Shown: positions 1-5,765 of the stretch, in pieces
How the letters are laid out: each line of letters opens with the position of its first letter
Position numbering within the stretch: position 1 is the stretch's first letter
NCBI GenBank assembly: GCA_002455755.1
Contig: DKLL01000042.1
Span: forward strand, 5,330 to 11,094
DNA: 5,765 nucleotides
Direction of reading: 5' to 3'
From: Acinetobacter sp. UBA6641
GTDB taxonomy: Bacteria; Pseudomonadota; Gammaproteobacteria; Pseudomonadales; Moraxellaceae
Program-made: the position numbers and the translations under genes
Notes under the pieces: generated by a model
Told to the model about the DNA's origin: nothing
What the model saw: the letters and a program-made list of their open reading frames with translations, nothing else
Database searches by the model: none

Positions 1-3000
1 AGGCTGATCGATCCGGTAGATTTTGTGGTTGCTGCTAAAAATGGCAACATGACCGGTGCAGCCCTGAATGCCGCCCTAAAAAATACCGATGTAACGATTC
101 AAACGACAGAAATACAGGCGACAGTGTCGAACAATTCTTCCCTGACCCAGAACAACAGCGCCGGGAAAGGCGATATTTTAGTGAATGACGCCGTTCAATG
201 GGACAGTGGAAACACACTGACACTGGATGCTTATAACAATATTTATATCAATAATGTCATAGATGCCAGTCAAGGTGATGGCGGAAAACTGGTACTGAAA
301 TACGGACAGCAAAGTACTGATGGCAGTAATGGTACCGTTTATAGTGCTATTCATGATCAGACCATGCCAACCTATGCGGACTATTTTATACAAGCACCAG
401 TGCATTTACAGCAAGGTTTAAATTTCAGTACACAACGTGGCTCGGATGCTGCAAATTTAAAAGAATTTCAAGTCATTACTGATGTGACAGCTTTGCAGGC
501 AATGAAAGATGATTTGAGCGGTAACTACGCACTAGGCACTAACCTGAATGCAAGCAGTATCGCTAATTTCACTCCGATTGGCACCCTGATTGAAGGTAGT
601 GGGCCAAATGCAGGAAACAATCCATTTACAGGACTATTTGATGGTTTAGGTAATGTGATTGAAAATCTGAAAATCGATAAGCAGGGCTACCAAGGACAAG
701 GCAGCTATGTTGGCTTATTTGGAAAGATTGAGGATGCGGATATCCGCAATGTAGGTTTAATCAATGCACAGATTCAAGGTGGTGAGTCAGTAGGTGGACT
801 CATTGGCAGTATGAGTAATTCAAAGCTGAGCAACAGTTTTGTACAAGGGAGTGTGACGGGGCGCTATGCTGTAGGAGGCTTGGTTGGCGCTGGTTATTAC
901 AGTACAGTCGATCAGGTTTATAGCACTGCTCAGGTGAATAGTGAAAATGGCCCAAGTGTACTGATTGGAGATAATTGGGGATCTTCCATAAGCAATGGTT
1001 ATTTCACTCAGGCAGAGGGTGATATAACAGTCTGGAATGATGCCGGAGCGGAAAGCACGTTAACAGACAGTCAGACTAAATCAAAACAAAATTACCTCGA
1101 TTTAGGTTGGAATATTAGTGATATAGCGGGCAGTGGTGCTGCATGGCGGATTTATGAAGGTCAGACAGGGCCATTACTGCGAGCATTTTTAACGCCATTG
1201 GCAGTTAAAGCAGATGACTATCACACTGTATATAATGGTTCAAATCAAAACAGCAGCAGTTATGCCAACTCTGTACAAAATGCCGATACTTCAAAGATAA
1301 AGGGAAATGCTGTTTATGAAGGCGGTGGCAAAAATGCAGGGGTTCATAAGTCACAATTAAGCGGGTTGTATTCTGTACAAAATGGATATGACCTTGCATT
1401 TGAAGCGGCCGAGGTCAAAATTGATAAGGCCATTATCAGCAATATCACCGGAATTAGCGCAAATAATAAGACGTATGACGGGACAAATTTAGCGATACTG
1501 AATACAGCCAATGCCGTTTTTGATGGTCTCTTGCAGGGAGATCAGCTCGGTATTATCGGGCAAGGGATATTTTCTGATGTTGCTGTGGGCAACAATAAGC
1601 AAGTCAATATTCAGAACCTGGTGTTGACAGGTGACGATGCACAAAACTATCAGTTAGCTAATTTACAGCTTACTGCACAGGCCAATATTACTGCGGCTAG
1701 CAGTGCAAATAGAAGTGATTTAGCAACGCCAGCCAGCACGCCTAATATGAATAATATAGCTGCGATTTCGCCAATGAATGTGGCTGGAATGGATCTTGAA
1801 AGTGCGTTAATGGCTGTTCAAACTCAAAGAGCGAACTTACTGGAAAGTCAGCTTCGGGATCAGATTGCGGGAGTGCAGGCTAAAAATGAGCAAATTGGCA
1901 AACTCAATACGACATTGAATAGCTTGCAAGCTTTATTGGCGATATTTTCTTCACCAAATCAAAAATCTATCCAACTTACTGCCGGATCAAATATCGACAA
2001 GCTGTTCCAGAAGCTTAAAGTTGATGCCCAATCTGCTGGTGTAGATATTGGAAGCCTATTGAAAGGCAATATTTTAAATAAAGCAGATATAGAGGCATTG
2101 CAAGCAGGAATTAAAGGTCAAATAGATTCAGCGTCAAACTCTCAGCAAATGGATATGTTGCGTTTGCAAAGTTTAACAAATAAGCGCAATGAAGCCTTTG
2201 ATGTTATGACGAACTTCATTAAGAAAATGCAGGACAGCCGAAGTTCTATTATTGGCAATATGCGTAATGTTGCTCAGTCACCAGAGGTTTCTGTCATGAG
2301 CAATAATGGAAACTTATCTGTTCCAGCTGCTACAAATGCTGCGCTTCCAGCAAGTATTTTACCTTCTACAAGTAAGGGGGGAACTCAGAGTCTTCCACTG
2401 CCTTTAGATAATTCAAGTACCAATAATGCTAATAACCCAGCAGTTCCAGCTGGAATAGCTTCTAATACTGGCAGCTCTAATAATAGTGCGAATCGACCAA
2501 AGACTTCTGCTGATTTTAGTGATTTGAAAGATCTGGATGCTGCGACAAAAGCAAAGTTTGATGCATTAATATCTGCTGGGGTTTTTGATGGAGTCAGTGG
2601 CAATGCCTTGGGTTCTGATGAGATGGATCGAACGGTATTTGCCAGAGTGGCTGCATTAATTGGAGGAGCAGACTCAAGCACGAATGGTGGCAGTTCAGCT
2701 TCGAGAACTAACCCGAGCAACGAAGCCATACAGAAGCTCTATATGGCATATTTTGGACGACCGGCTGATGAGGCCGGACTTGCCTCTTGGAAAGCACAAT
2801 TAGCTTCTGGCAGCAGTACCAACAGCCCTCAGTCAATTATTGATGCTCTCAGTAAAGTCAATGGTAATGACAGCGGGACGTTTAATCCTTCTGGAAATAT
2901 AACAAAAGAGCAATTGGCTACATTGCTGTCCAAGCTTCCAAATTCGAATAGTGGCTTAGCTTCAGCCGATGCATCAAAGCCATCCACTTCAGGCATGAAC

Positions 3001-3126
3001 AGCTCAGATATAGAACAATTGAAAATGCTCTTAAATAAAATTAATTCAAGTAATTCAATAAGTAATGGGTCAGCAGCTAAACAAGCGGCGCTTGAAAAAT
3101 TGAAACAAGCCACTCCTGCAAAATGA
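1..3126 (+). CDS. TpsA two-partner secretion exoprotein (filamentous haemagglutinin-like adhesin), C-terminal 1041 residues, 5' truncated by window edge
   Basis: This is the secreted partner of a type Vb (two-partner) system, a likely surface adhesin. The frame is open from base 1 to the TGA at 3124-3126; the GTG at 25 is internal, because the family-like text LIDPVDFVVAAKNG runs through it. Visible residues 1-130 carry typical TpsA beta-helix text (GDILVNDAVQW, LTLDAYNNIYI). Residues about 155-210 lead into three GLUG repeats (about 234-314), closing with AWRIYEGQTGPLLRAFL (381-397). An MBG-like Ig module (about 401-478, VYNG) and a YDG module (about 481-564, KTYDGT) follow. Residues about 597-755 are alpha-helical. 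Residues 756-837 are a Ser/Asn/Ala/Pro linker. Residues 841-889 look S-layer-homology-like, 907-954 DUF4214-like (LYMAYFGRPADEAGL), and 956-980 resemble a second SLH half (GTFNPSGNITKEQLATLL). The visible part has no cysteine and no VENN or CDI toxin module. The tpsB gene follows by 224 bases, supporting the assignment. Family is confident; the C-terminal domain names are recognition by eye. Confidence 0.9.
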   Translation, partial: RLIDPVDFVVAAKNGNMTGAALNAALKNTDVTIQTTEIQATVSNNSSLTQNNSAGKGDILVNDAVQWDSGNTLTLDAYNNIYINNVIDASQGDGGKLVLKYGQQSTDGSNGTVYSAIHDQTMPTYADYFIQAPVHLQQGLNFSTQRGSDAANLKEFQVITDVTALQAMKDDLSGNYALGTNLNASSIANFTPIGTLIEGSGPNAGNNPFTGLFDGLGNVIENLKIDKQGYQGQGSYVGLFGKIEDADIRNVGLINAQIQGGESVGGLIGSMSNSKLSNSFVQGSVTGRYAVGGLVGAGYYSTVDQVYSTAQVNSENGPSVLIGDNWGSSISNGYFTQAEGDITVWNDAGAESTLTDSQTKSKQNYLDLGWNISDIAGSGAAWRIYEGQTGPLLRAFLTPLAVKADDYHTVYNGSNQNSSSYANSVQNADTSKIKGNAVYEGGGKNAGVHKSQLSGLYSVQNGYDLAFEAAEVKIDKAIISNITGISANNKTYDGTNLAILNTANAVFDGLLQGDQLGIIGQGIFSDVAVGNNKQVNIQNLVLTGDDAQNYQLANLQLTAQANITAASSANRSDLATPASTPNMNNIAAISPMNVAGMDLESALMAVQTQRANLLESQLRDQIAGVQAKNEQIGKLNTTLNSLQALLAIFSSPNQKSIQLTAGSNIDKLFQKLKVDAQSAGVDIGSLLKGNILNKADIEALQAGIKGQIDSASNSQQMDMLRLQSLTNKRNEAFDVMTNFIKKMQDSRSSIIGNMRNVAQSPEVSVMSNNGNLSVPAATNAALPASILPSTSKGGTQSLPLPLDNSSTNNANNPAVPAGIASNTGSSNNSANRPKTSADFSDLKDLDAATKAKFDALISAGVFDGVSGNALGSDEMDRTVFARVAALIGGADSSTNGGSSASRTNPSNEAIQKLYMAYFGRPADEAGLASWKAQLASGSSTNSPQSIIDALSKVNGNDSGTFNPSGNITKEQLATLLSKLPNSNSGLASADASKPSTSGMNSSDIEQLKMLLNKINSSNSISNGSAAKQAALEKLKQATPAK
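700..942 (+). repeat. Three tandem GLUG repeats inside TpsA
   Basis: Three repeats of about 27 residues each contain a Gly-Leu-(Phe/Ile/Val)-Gly core: YVGLFGKIEDADIRNVGL, then SVGGLIGSMSNSKLSNSF, then AVGGLVGAGYYSTVDQVY. This matches the GLUG motif known from TpsA adhesins and some secreted peptidases, where each repeat adds a turn to a beta-solenoid. They follow the usual FTGLFDGLGNVIENLKI lead-in at 628-678. Copies are diverged at DNA level, so this is a protein repeat rather than a DNA repeat. The role as rigid stalk is inferred from the family. Confidence 0.75.
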
Positions 3127-3154
3127 AACTGAGCTATAAGGACAGATGATGCAG

Positions 3155-3225
3155 GCCCCATTTCGGCAGCACAGCGATTTAAATCATTGACTGTGCTGCA
3201 AAAGGGGCTCTGAAGTTTTGCAGAG
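3155..3225 (+). promoter_or_regulatory. Overlapping, mutually exclusive stem-loops in the tpsA-tpsB gap
   Basis: A long hairpin pairs GCCCC (3155-3159) with GGGGC (3204-3208), TTT with AAA, and GCAGCACAG (3166-3174) with CTGTGCTGC (3191-3199). It has a small internal asymmetry, and its loop contains the palindrome GATTTAAATC. The 3' arm can instead form CTGCAAAA (3196-3203) with TTTTGCAG (3216-3223). These two cannot coexist. Neither is followed by a run of T, so this is not a classical intrinsic terminator. It lies directly downstream of the tpsA stop and could act in 3'-end protection, processing, or lowering of tpsB expression relative to tpsA; these roles are inference. Confidence 0.5.
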
Positions 3226-3233
3226 ATTGAAAA

Positions 3234-3264
3234 TACTGAAAAAAATGACTTTGGATTTTCAGTA
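3234..3264 (+). promoter_or_regulatory. Third stem-loop in the tpsA-tpsB gap
   Basis: A perfect 9-base stem pairs TACTGAAAA (3234-3242) with TTTTCAGTA (3256-3264) around a 13-base loop. It is AT-rich and therefore weak. A further weak 5-base stem, ATGCC/GGCAT (3268-3272 with 3281-3285), follows. Together with the preceding stem-loops it fills most of the 224-base gap between the two genes. No coding sequence is visible there, and no convincing sigma-70 promoter pair was found, although TATATA-like text occurs around 3289-3294. Function unknown. Confidence 0.35.
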
Positions 3265-3341
3265 AGGATGCCCAGAAATCGGCATGGGTATATAGCCTTT
3301 TCTATGAATTAAATAACGGTCTCTTTTTAAGATTAAATATT

Positions 3342-3345
3342 GGGG
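3342..3345 (+). promoter_or_regulatory. Ribosome binding site of tpsB
   Basis: GGGG sits five bases before the ATG at 3351, the only purine-rich Shine-Dalgarno-like stretch nearby. It supports that ATG over the in-frame ATGs at codons 6 and 7. Translation from 3351 also gives a complete signal peptide with a positively charged N-region. Confidence 0.55.
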
Positions 3346-3350
3346 TTGAA

Positions 3351-5039
3351 ATGAATAACAATTTAATGATGATTGCTCGTCCTAGAACGTTGCTTTTATG
3401 CAGTTTAATCGCAACAGGGCAGCTTTGCTTTGCAGAAAATATCCCAAATGCAGGTCAATTATTGCAGGAAGCAAAAAGCCCGCAGATTCAGCCTGCACAA
3501 GAAAATAAAGCTCTGCAAGCACAAGCGCCACAACGTGCTGTTCATGGGGAACAGCAAGTGTTTGTTCGCCAATTTGAGATTCAGGGCAATACAAAGTTTT
3601 CTGAATTGATACTTCGCCAACAAATTCAAGCCTATGAAGGCAAGCAGCTGACATTGACGAAATTGCAGCAAGCAGCAAACAAGGTCAGTGATTATTATGC
3701 ACAAAATGGCTATAGCTACAGTTATGCATTTTTGCCGGCCCAAACACTGAATGGGGGAATTGTTACCCTTCAAGTCGTAGAAGCGCAATTGAATGGCGTG
3801 CATTTAAGCAATGCATCCAATACCCAGTTAGGGCTGGTAAATCAAATGATTGCACCATTGCAAAATAAACAGCTATTGAGTGATCAATCTCTAGATGAAA
3901 TATCATCCCGTCTGAATCGGCTAAATGGAGTGAAAAATAATCTGTCTTTTACTGCAGGACAGTCACAAAATGAAACTTTACTGAATGTCGAGCTGGCTTC
4001 CGCACAAAAATATCAGGCATATTTAGGTGCAGATAATTTCGGCGGTAAATATACGGGTAAAGTGCGTGGTACAGGCGGTCTACGTGTGAACAGTCTATTC
4101 GGGCTGGGGGATCAGCTGTCATTGGATGCCATGAGCAGCGGTCAGCGGATGAACTATGGAAAAATCGGTTATTCAGCATTGGTACATGGTTCAGGAACAC
4201 AACTAGGGGTGAGCTATTCATATTTGGAATATGAATTAGGTCAAGATCTAAAAGATGCAGGCTATGAAGGTAATGCTAAGGAAACTTCTGTTTGGTTGCA
4301 GCAGCCAGTCATGCAAAGTACAAAGCAGCAAACCATGCTGTCCTTAAACTATACCTATAAACAATTAGAAGATGATGTTAAGACAGTTCAAAATTATAAC
4401 CACCGTAATGTCGAAAGCTTCCAGCTCGGATTAAATCATTCATCTTATGACTCAGTGGGTGGGGCGGGCTTTAATGAGTTTGTAGTAATTAATTCATTTG
4501 GACATTTAGACATTAAAGATGACGCAGTTAAAGCTGCAGATGCACTTTCACGTCAATCTGATGGTGACTATTTAAGTGTATTGCTGAAAGCGTCGCGCCT
4601 GCAAAAAATTATGAAGAGTAATGAATTATTTGCATCTGTAGAAAGTTTTTATAGTCCTGACAATCTGGACAGTTCTGAAGCTTACTATGTGGGTGGTTCA
4701 AACTTCATGCGCGGTTATAAGAGCAGTGTATTTTCTGCCTCGCAAGGTTTGGCATCAAGTCTGGAGTTTAGGCAAGACTTATGGTCAAACGCGCAAAATC
4801 GGTTAAACGGAAAACTATTTCTTGATATGGCTAAATTGAAGTTGAATGCACAGACATGGGTGGGTTCTACTGAAAAGAATACCGTATCGCTGAGAAGTGC
4901 GGGAATTGGTTTTAGCTGGGACAATCGTTATGCAGGCAGCATACAAGCTACATTCGGATTTCCTTTAGGTGACAAGCCTGTACAAATGAATGAGCGTGAT
5001 GATTATCAGGTATGGCTGAATTGGCAGAAGACTTTTTAA
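3351..5039 (+). CDS. TpsB outer-membrane transporter of a two-partner secretion system (ShlB/FhaC/HecB family)
   Basis: This complete 562-residue protein matches the usual TpsB length (about 550-600). It is the outer-membrane pore that recognises the TPS domain of TpsA and moves it to the surface without ATP. Residues 1-28 form a Sec signal peptide (basic N-region with R10 and R12, hydrophobic TLLLCSLIAT, likely cleavage after CFA28). Residues 29-69 form a Gln/Ala-rich linker starting IPNAGQLLQEA, a segment typical of TpsB N-termini. The first POTRA domain spans about 70-150 (FVRQFEIQGNTKFS to VTLQVVEAQLNGV). A second shorter POTRA runs to about 215, followed by a 16-strand-type barrel to the end. 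The loop-6 signature VRGY appears as MRGY (453-456), and the opposing strand motif appears as FLDMAK (490-495), keeping the Arg and Asp that pair in Omp85 proteins. The C-terminus ends in Phe, the usual outer-membrane barrel signal for BAM. The tpsA gene lies immediately upstream on the same strand; co-transcription is inferred. Confidence 0.95.
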   Translation: MNNNLMMIARPRTLLLCSLIATGQLCFAENIPNAGQLLQEAKSPQIQPAQENKALQAQAPQRAVHGEQQVFVRQFEIQGNTKFSELILRQQIQAYEGKQLTLTKLQQAANKVSDYYAQNGYSYSYAFLPAQTLNGGIVTLQVVEAQLNGVHLSNASNTQLGLVNQMIAPLQNKQLLSDQSLDEISSRLNRLNGVKNNLSFTAGQSQNETLLNVELASAQKYQAYLGADNFGGKYTGKVRGTGGLRVNSLFGLGDQLSLDAMSSGQRMNYGKIGYSALVHGSGTQLGVSYSYLEYELGQDLKDAGYEGNAKETSVWLQQPVMQSTKQQTMLSLNYTYKQLEDDVKTVQNYNHRNVESFQLGLNHSSYDSVGGAGFNEFVVINSFGHLDIKDDAVKAADALSRQSDGDYLSVLLKASRLQKIMKSNELFASVESFYSPDNLDSSEAYYVGGSNFMRGYKSSVFSASQGLASSLEFRQDLWSNAQNRLNGKLFLDMAKLKLNAQTWVGSTEKNTVSLRSAGIGFSWDNRYAGSIQATFGFPLGDKPVQMNERDDYQVWLNWQKTF

Positions 5040-5067
5040 TTGAAAAATAAGTTTTCTGCTGCCAATT
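5019..5067 (+). other. Stem-loop spanning the tpsB stop codon
   Basis: AATTGGCAG (5019-5027, inside the last codons of tpsB) is a perfect complement of CTGCCAATT (5059-5067). The 31-base loop contains the stop codon and a TTTTT-AATTG-AAAAA mini-stem. No T-run follows, so it is not a standard intrinsic terminator. It could still mark the transcript 3' end or block 3' exonucleases; that is inference. Confidence 0.35.
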
Positions 5068-5169
5068 GCCTTAAATTTGCAAAGATTAAGTATTCAAATA
5101 ATGTCTTTTGTGCTTGTTCCATTGTCAACCAGGACGCAATCTTTTGGTTGGGCTGATGGTAGGTCCACA

Positions 5170-5204
5170 TGCAGTCTGATGGGCGACATCCATGTCGCCT
5201 TGCA
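5170..5204. repeat. REP-like palindrome in the convergent intergenic gap
   Basis: GGCGACAT (5182-5189) and ATGTCGCC (5192-5199) form a perfect 8-base inverted repeat separated by CC, bounded by TGCA on each side (5170-5173 and 5201-5204). A weaker inverted repeat, CAACCA/TGGTTG (5126-5131 with 5145-5150), lies just upstream. A GC-rich palindrome in an AT-rich gap between converging genes is typical of dispersed REP-like elements, and similar GACAT/ATGTC cores are, from memory, common between Acinetobacter genes. No T-run follows on either strand. The rest of 5068-5235 shows no gene. Confidence 0.4.
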
Positions 5205-5235
5205 CGTATCAAATAGTGTATCAGCGGGATAAGGA

Positions 5236-5765
5236 TTATACCTTCTGAATAAACAGCTCACGATCAAAACGGTACTGCGGGAAGAACACGCCGTCTTTAG
5301 CCCGTTCACCTGCACCAATCACCATTACGGGATACTGTTCGTCATTTAATTTCAGAATTTCACGAACCATCGGCTCATCAAAACCTTCCATCATACAGCT
5401 GTCAAAACCATAAGCACGCAAGGCTAATACCAGATTTTCACAAGCCAACGCTGTAGTTTTGCTTGCCCAAAGTTTCGCATCTGCGGGGTTAAAAGCAGTT
5501 ACTGGCAATTGCTTATCCAGTGTACGTGCAATTTTGAAAGCCACTTTCTTAAAGTTACCCAGGGCATTGAAATAACCCGTTTTATAATTATATGGAATGA
5601 ACTTGTAATACTTTTGCACAGCAGCAGGCGCTTCAGGAAATGGAAACTCGGAAATGTTCATCTTCGCCATTTCATCAATACGGTCGGTACGTGCCACACA
5701 GACAATTAATTCCGAAGCTGTTTTTGCTGCAAGTTGGCTTAAACAGGCTTTGACCAACTGTTTCT
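5236..5765 (-). CDS. Nitroreductase-family FMN-dependent oxidoreductase, C-terminal 175 residues, 5' end beyond window
   Basis: Members of this family are cytoplasmic flavoproteins, usually homodimers, that use NAD(P)H to reduce nitro-compounds, quinones or related substrates; the natural substrate here is not evident. The TAA stop is at 5236-5238 and the frame stays open to base 5765, so the start is outside. The TTG at 5757 lies inside continuing family-like sequence and is not a credible start. Visible signatures are TASELIVCVARTDR (a core beta-strand), ALACENLVLALRAYGFDSC (the long dimer-interface helix), the MEGFDEPMVREIL segment typical of FMN-site contacts in this family, YPVMVIGAGERAKD, and the C-terminal PQYRFDRELF. 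Missing are probably a few dozen N-terminal residues, including the Arg-rich FMN phosphate-binding motif. The gene converges with tpsB, separated by 196 bases, so it is not part of the secretion operon. It is probably a housekeeping neighbour. Confidence 0.9.
   Translation of the reverse strand, partial: KQLVKACLSQLAAKTASELIVCVARTDRIDEMAKMNISEFPFPEAPAAVQKYYKFIPYNYKTGYFNALGNFKKVAFKIARTLDKQLPVTAFNPADAKLWASKTTALACENLVLALRAYGFDSCMMEGFDEPMVREILKLNDEQYPVMVIGAGERAKDGVFFPQYRFDRELFIQKV

Noticed and set aside
25..27. GTG as the start of the TpsA gene
   Set aside because: The frame stays open to base 1 and the upstream residues continue the family-like sequence, so this is an internal valine and the gene begins outside the window.
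2385..2729. Minus-strand open frames within tpsA (also 2829-3161 and 1205-1399)
   Set aside because: They lie opposite a well-supported gene, show no recognisable domain, and mirror its Ser/Ala/Asn-rich codons.
2266..3126. CdiA-type toxic C-terminus
   Set aside because: There is no VENN-like or pretoxin motif, the tail is low-complexity with helical modules, and the next gene is tpsB rather than an immunity gene.
3155..3208. Rho-independent terminator after tpsA
   Set aside because: The stem is strong but is followed by CTCTGAAG rather than a T-run, so a standard terminator is not supported.
3417..3428. Lipoprotein signal around Cys26 of TpsB
   Set aside because: The residues before the cysteine are G-Q-L, with Leu at -1 instead of Gly/Ala/Ser. 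The C-F-A end fits signal peptidase I cleavage.
5509..5709. Plus-strand open frame opposite the nitroreductase
   Set aside because: It is entirely antisense to clear nitroreductase sequence and its product resembles no protein I recognise.
5755..5757. TTG as the start of the nitroreductase
   Set aside because: The frame continues to the window edge, and the protein would lack the N-terminal FMN phosphate-binding region expected in the family.

Overview
The window looks like a piece of a gammaproteobacterial chromosome, most likely Acinetobacter or another member of the Moraxellaceae. That placement is inferred from AT-rich codon use, the style of the two-partner secretion proteins and a REP-like palindrome. 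It was not tested by a database search.

Layout: (1) Positions 1-3126, plus strand, hold the 3' part of a large TpsA exoprotein gene (filamentous haemagglutinin-like adhesin). It is open at the left edge, so its signal peptide and most or all of its TPS secretion domain lie outside. (2) Positions 3127-3350 are a 224-base gap with no gene, containing a run of stem-loops, two of which are mutually exclusive. (3) Positions 3351-5039, plus strand, hold a complete TpsB outer-membrane transporter (FhaC/ShlB/HecB family, Omp85 superfamily). (4) Positions 5040-5235 are a convergent gap with a hairpin at the tpsB end and a REP-like palindrome. (5) Positions 5236-5765, minus strand, hold the C-terminal 175 residues of a nitroreductase-family flavoprotein, open at the right edge.

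How the genes work together: TpsA and TpsB form a two-partner (type Vb) secretion system. TpsB sits in the outer membrane and recognises the TPS domain of TpsA in the periplasm through its POTRA domains. It then threads TpsA to the cell surface, where it folds as a beta-helix fibre. The gene order is tpsA then tpsB, consistent with one transcript. The nitroreductase is convergent and probably unrelated.

The most unusual part is the C-terminal half of TpsA. After ordinary beta-helix, GLUG and MBG/YDG modules, the protein changes into an alpha-helical domain of about 160 residues that resembles type III secretion filament or tip-like proteins. A Ser/Asn/Ala/Pro linker follows, then what looks like an S-layer-homology-like motif interrupted by a DUF4214-like helical module. 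No CDI-type toxin module and no cysteine are visible in it.
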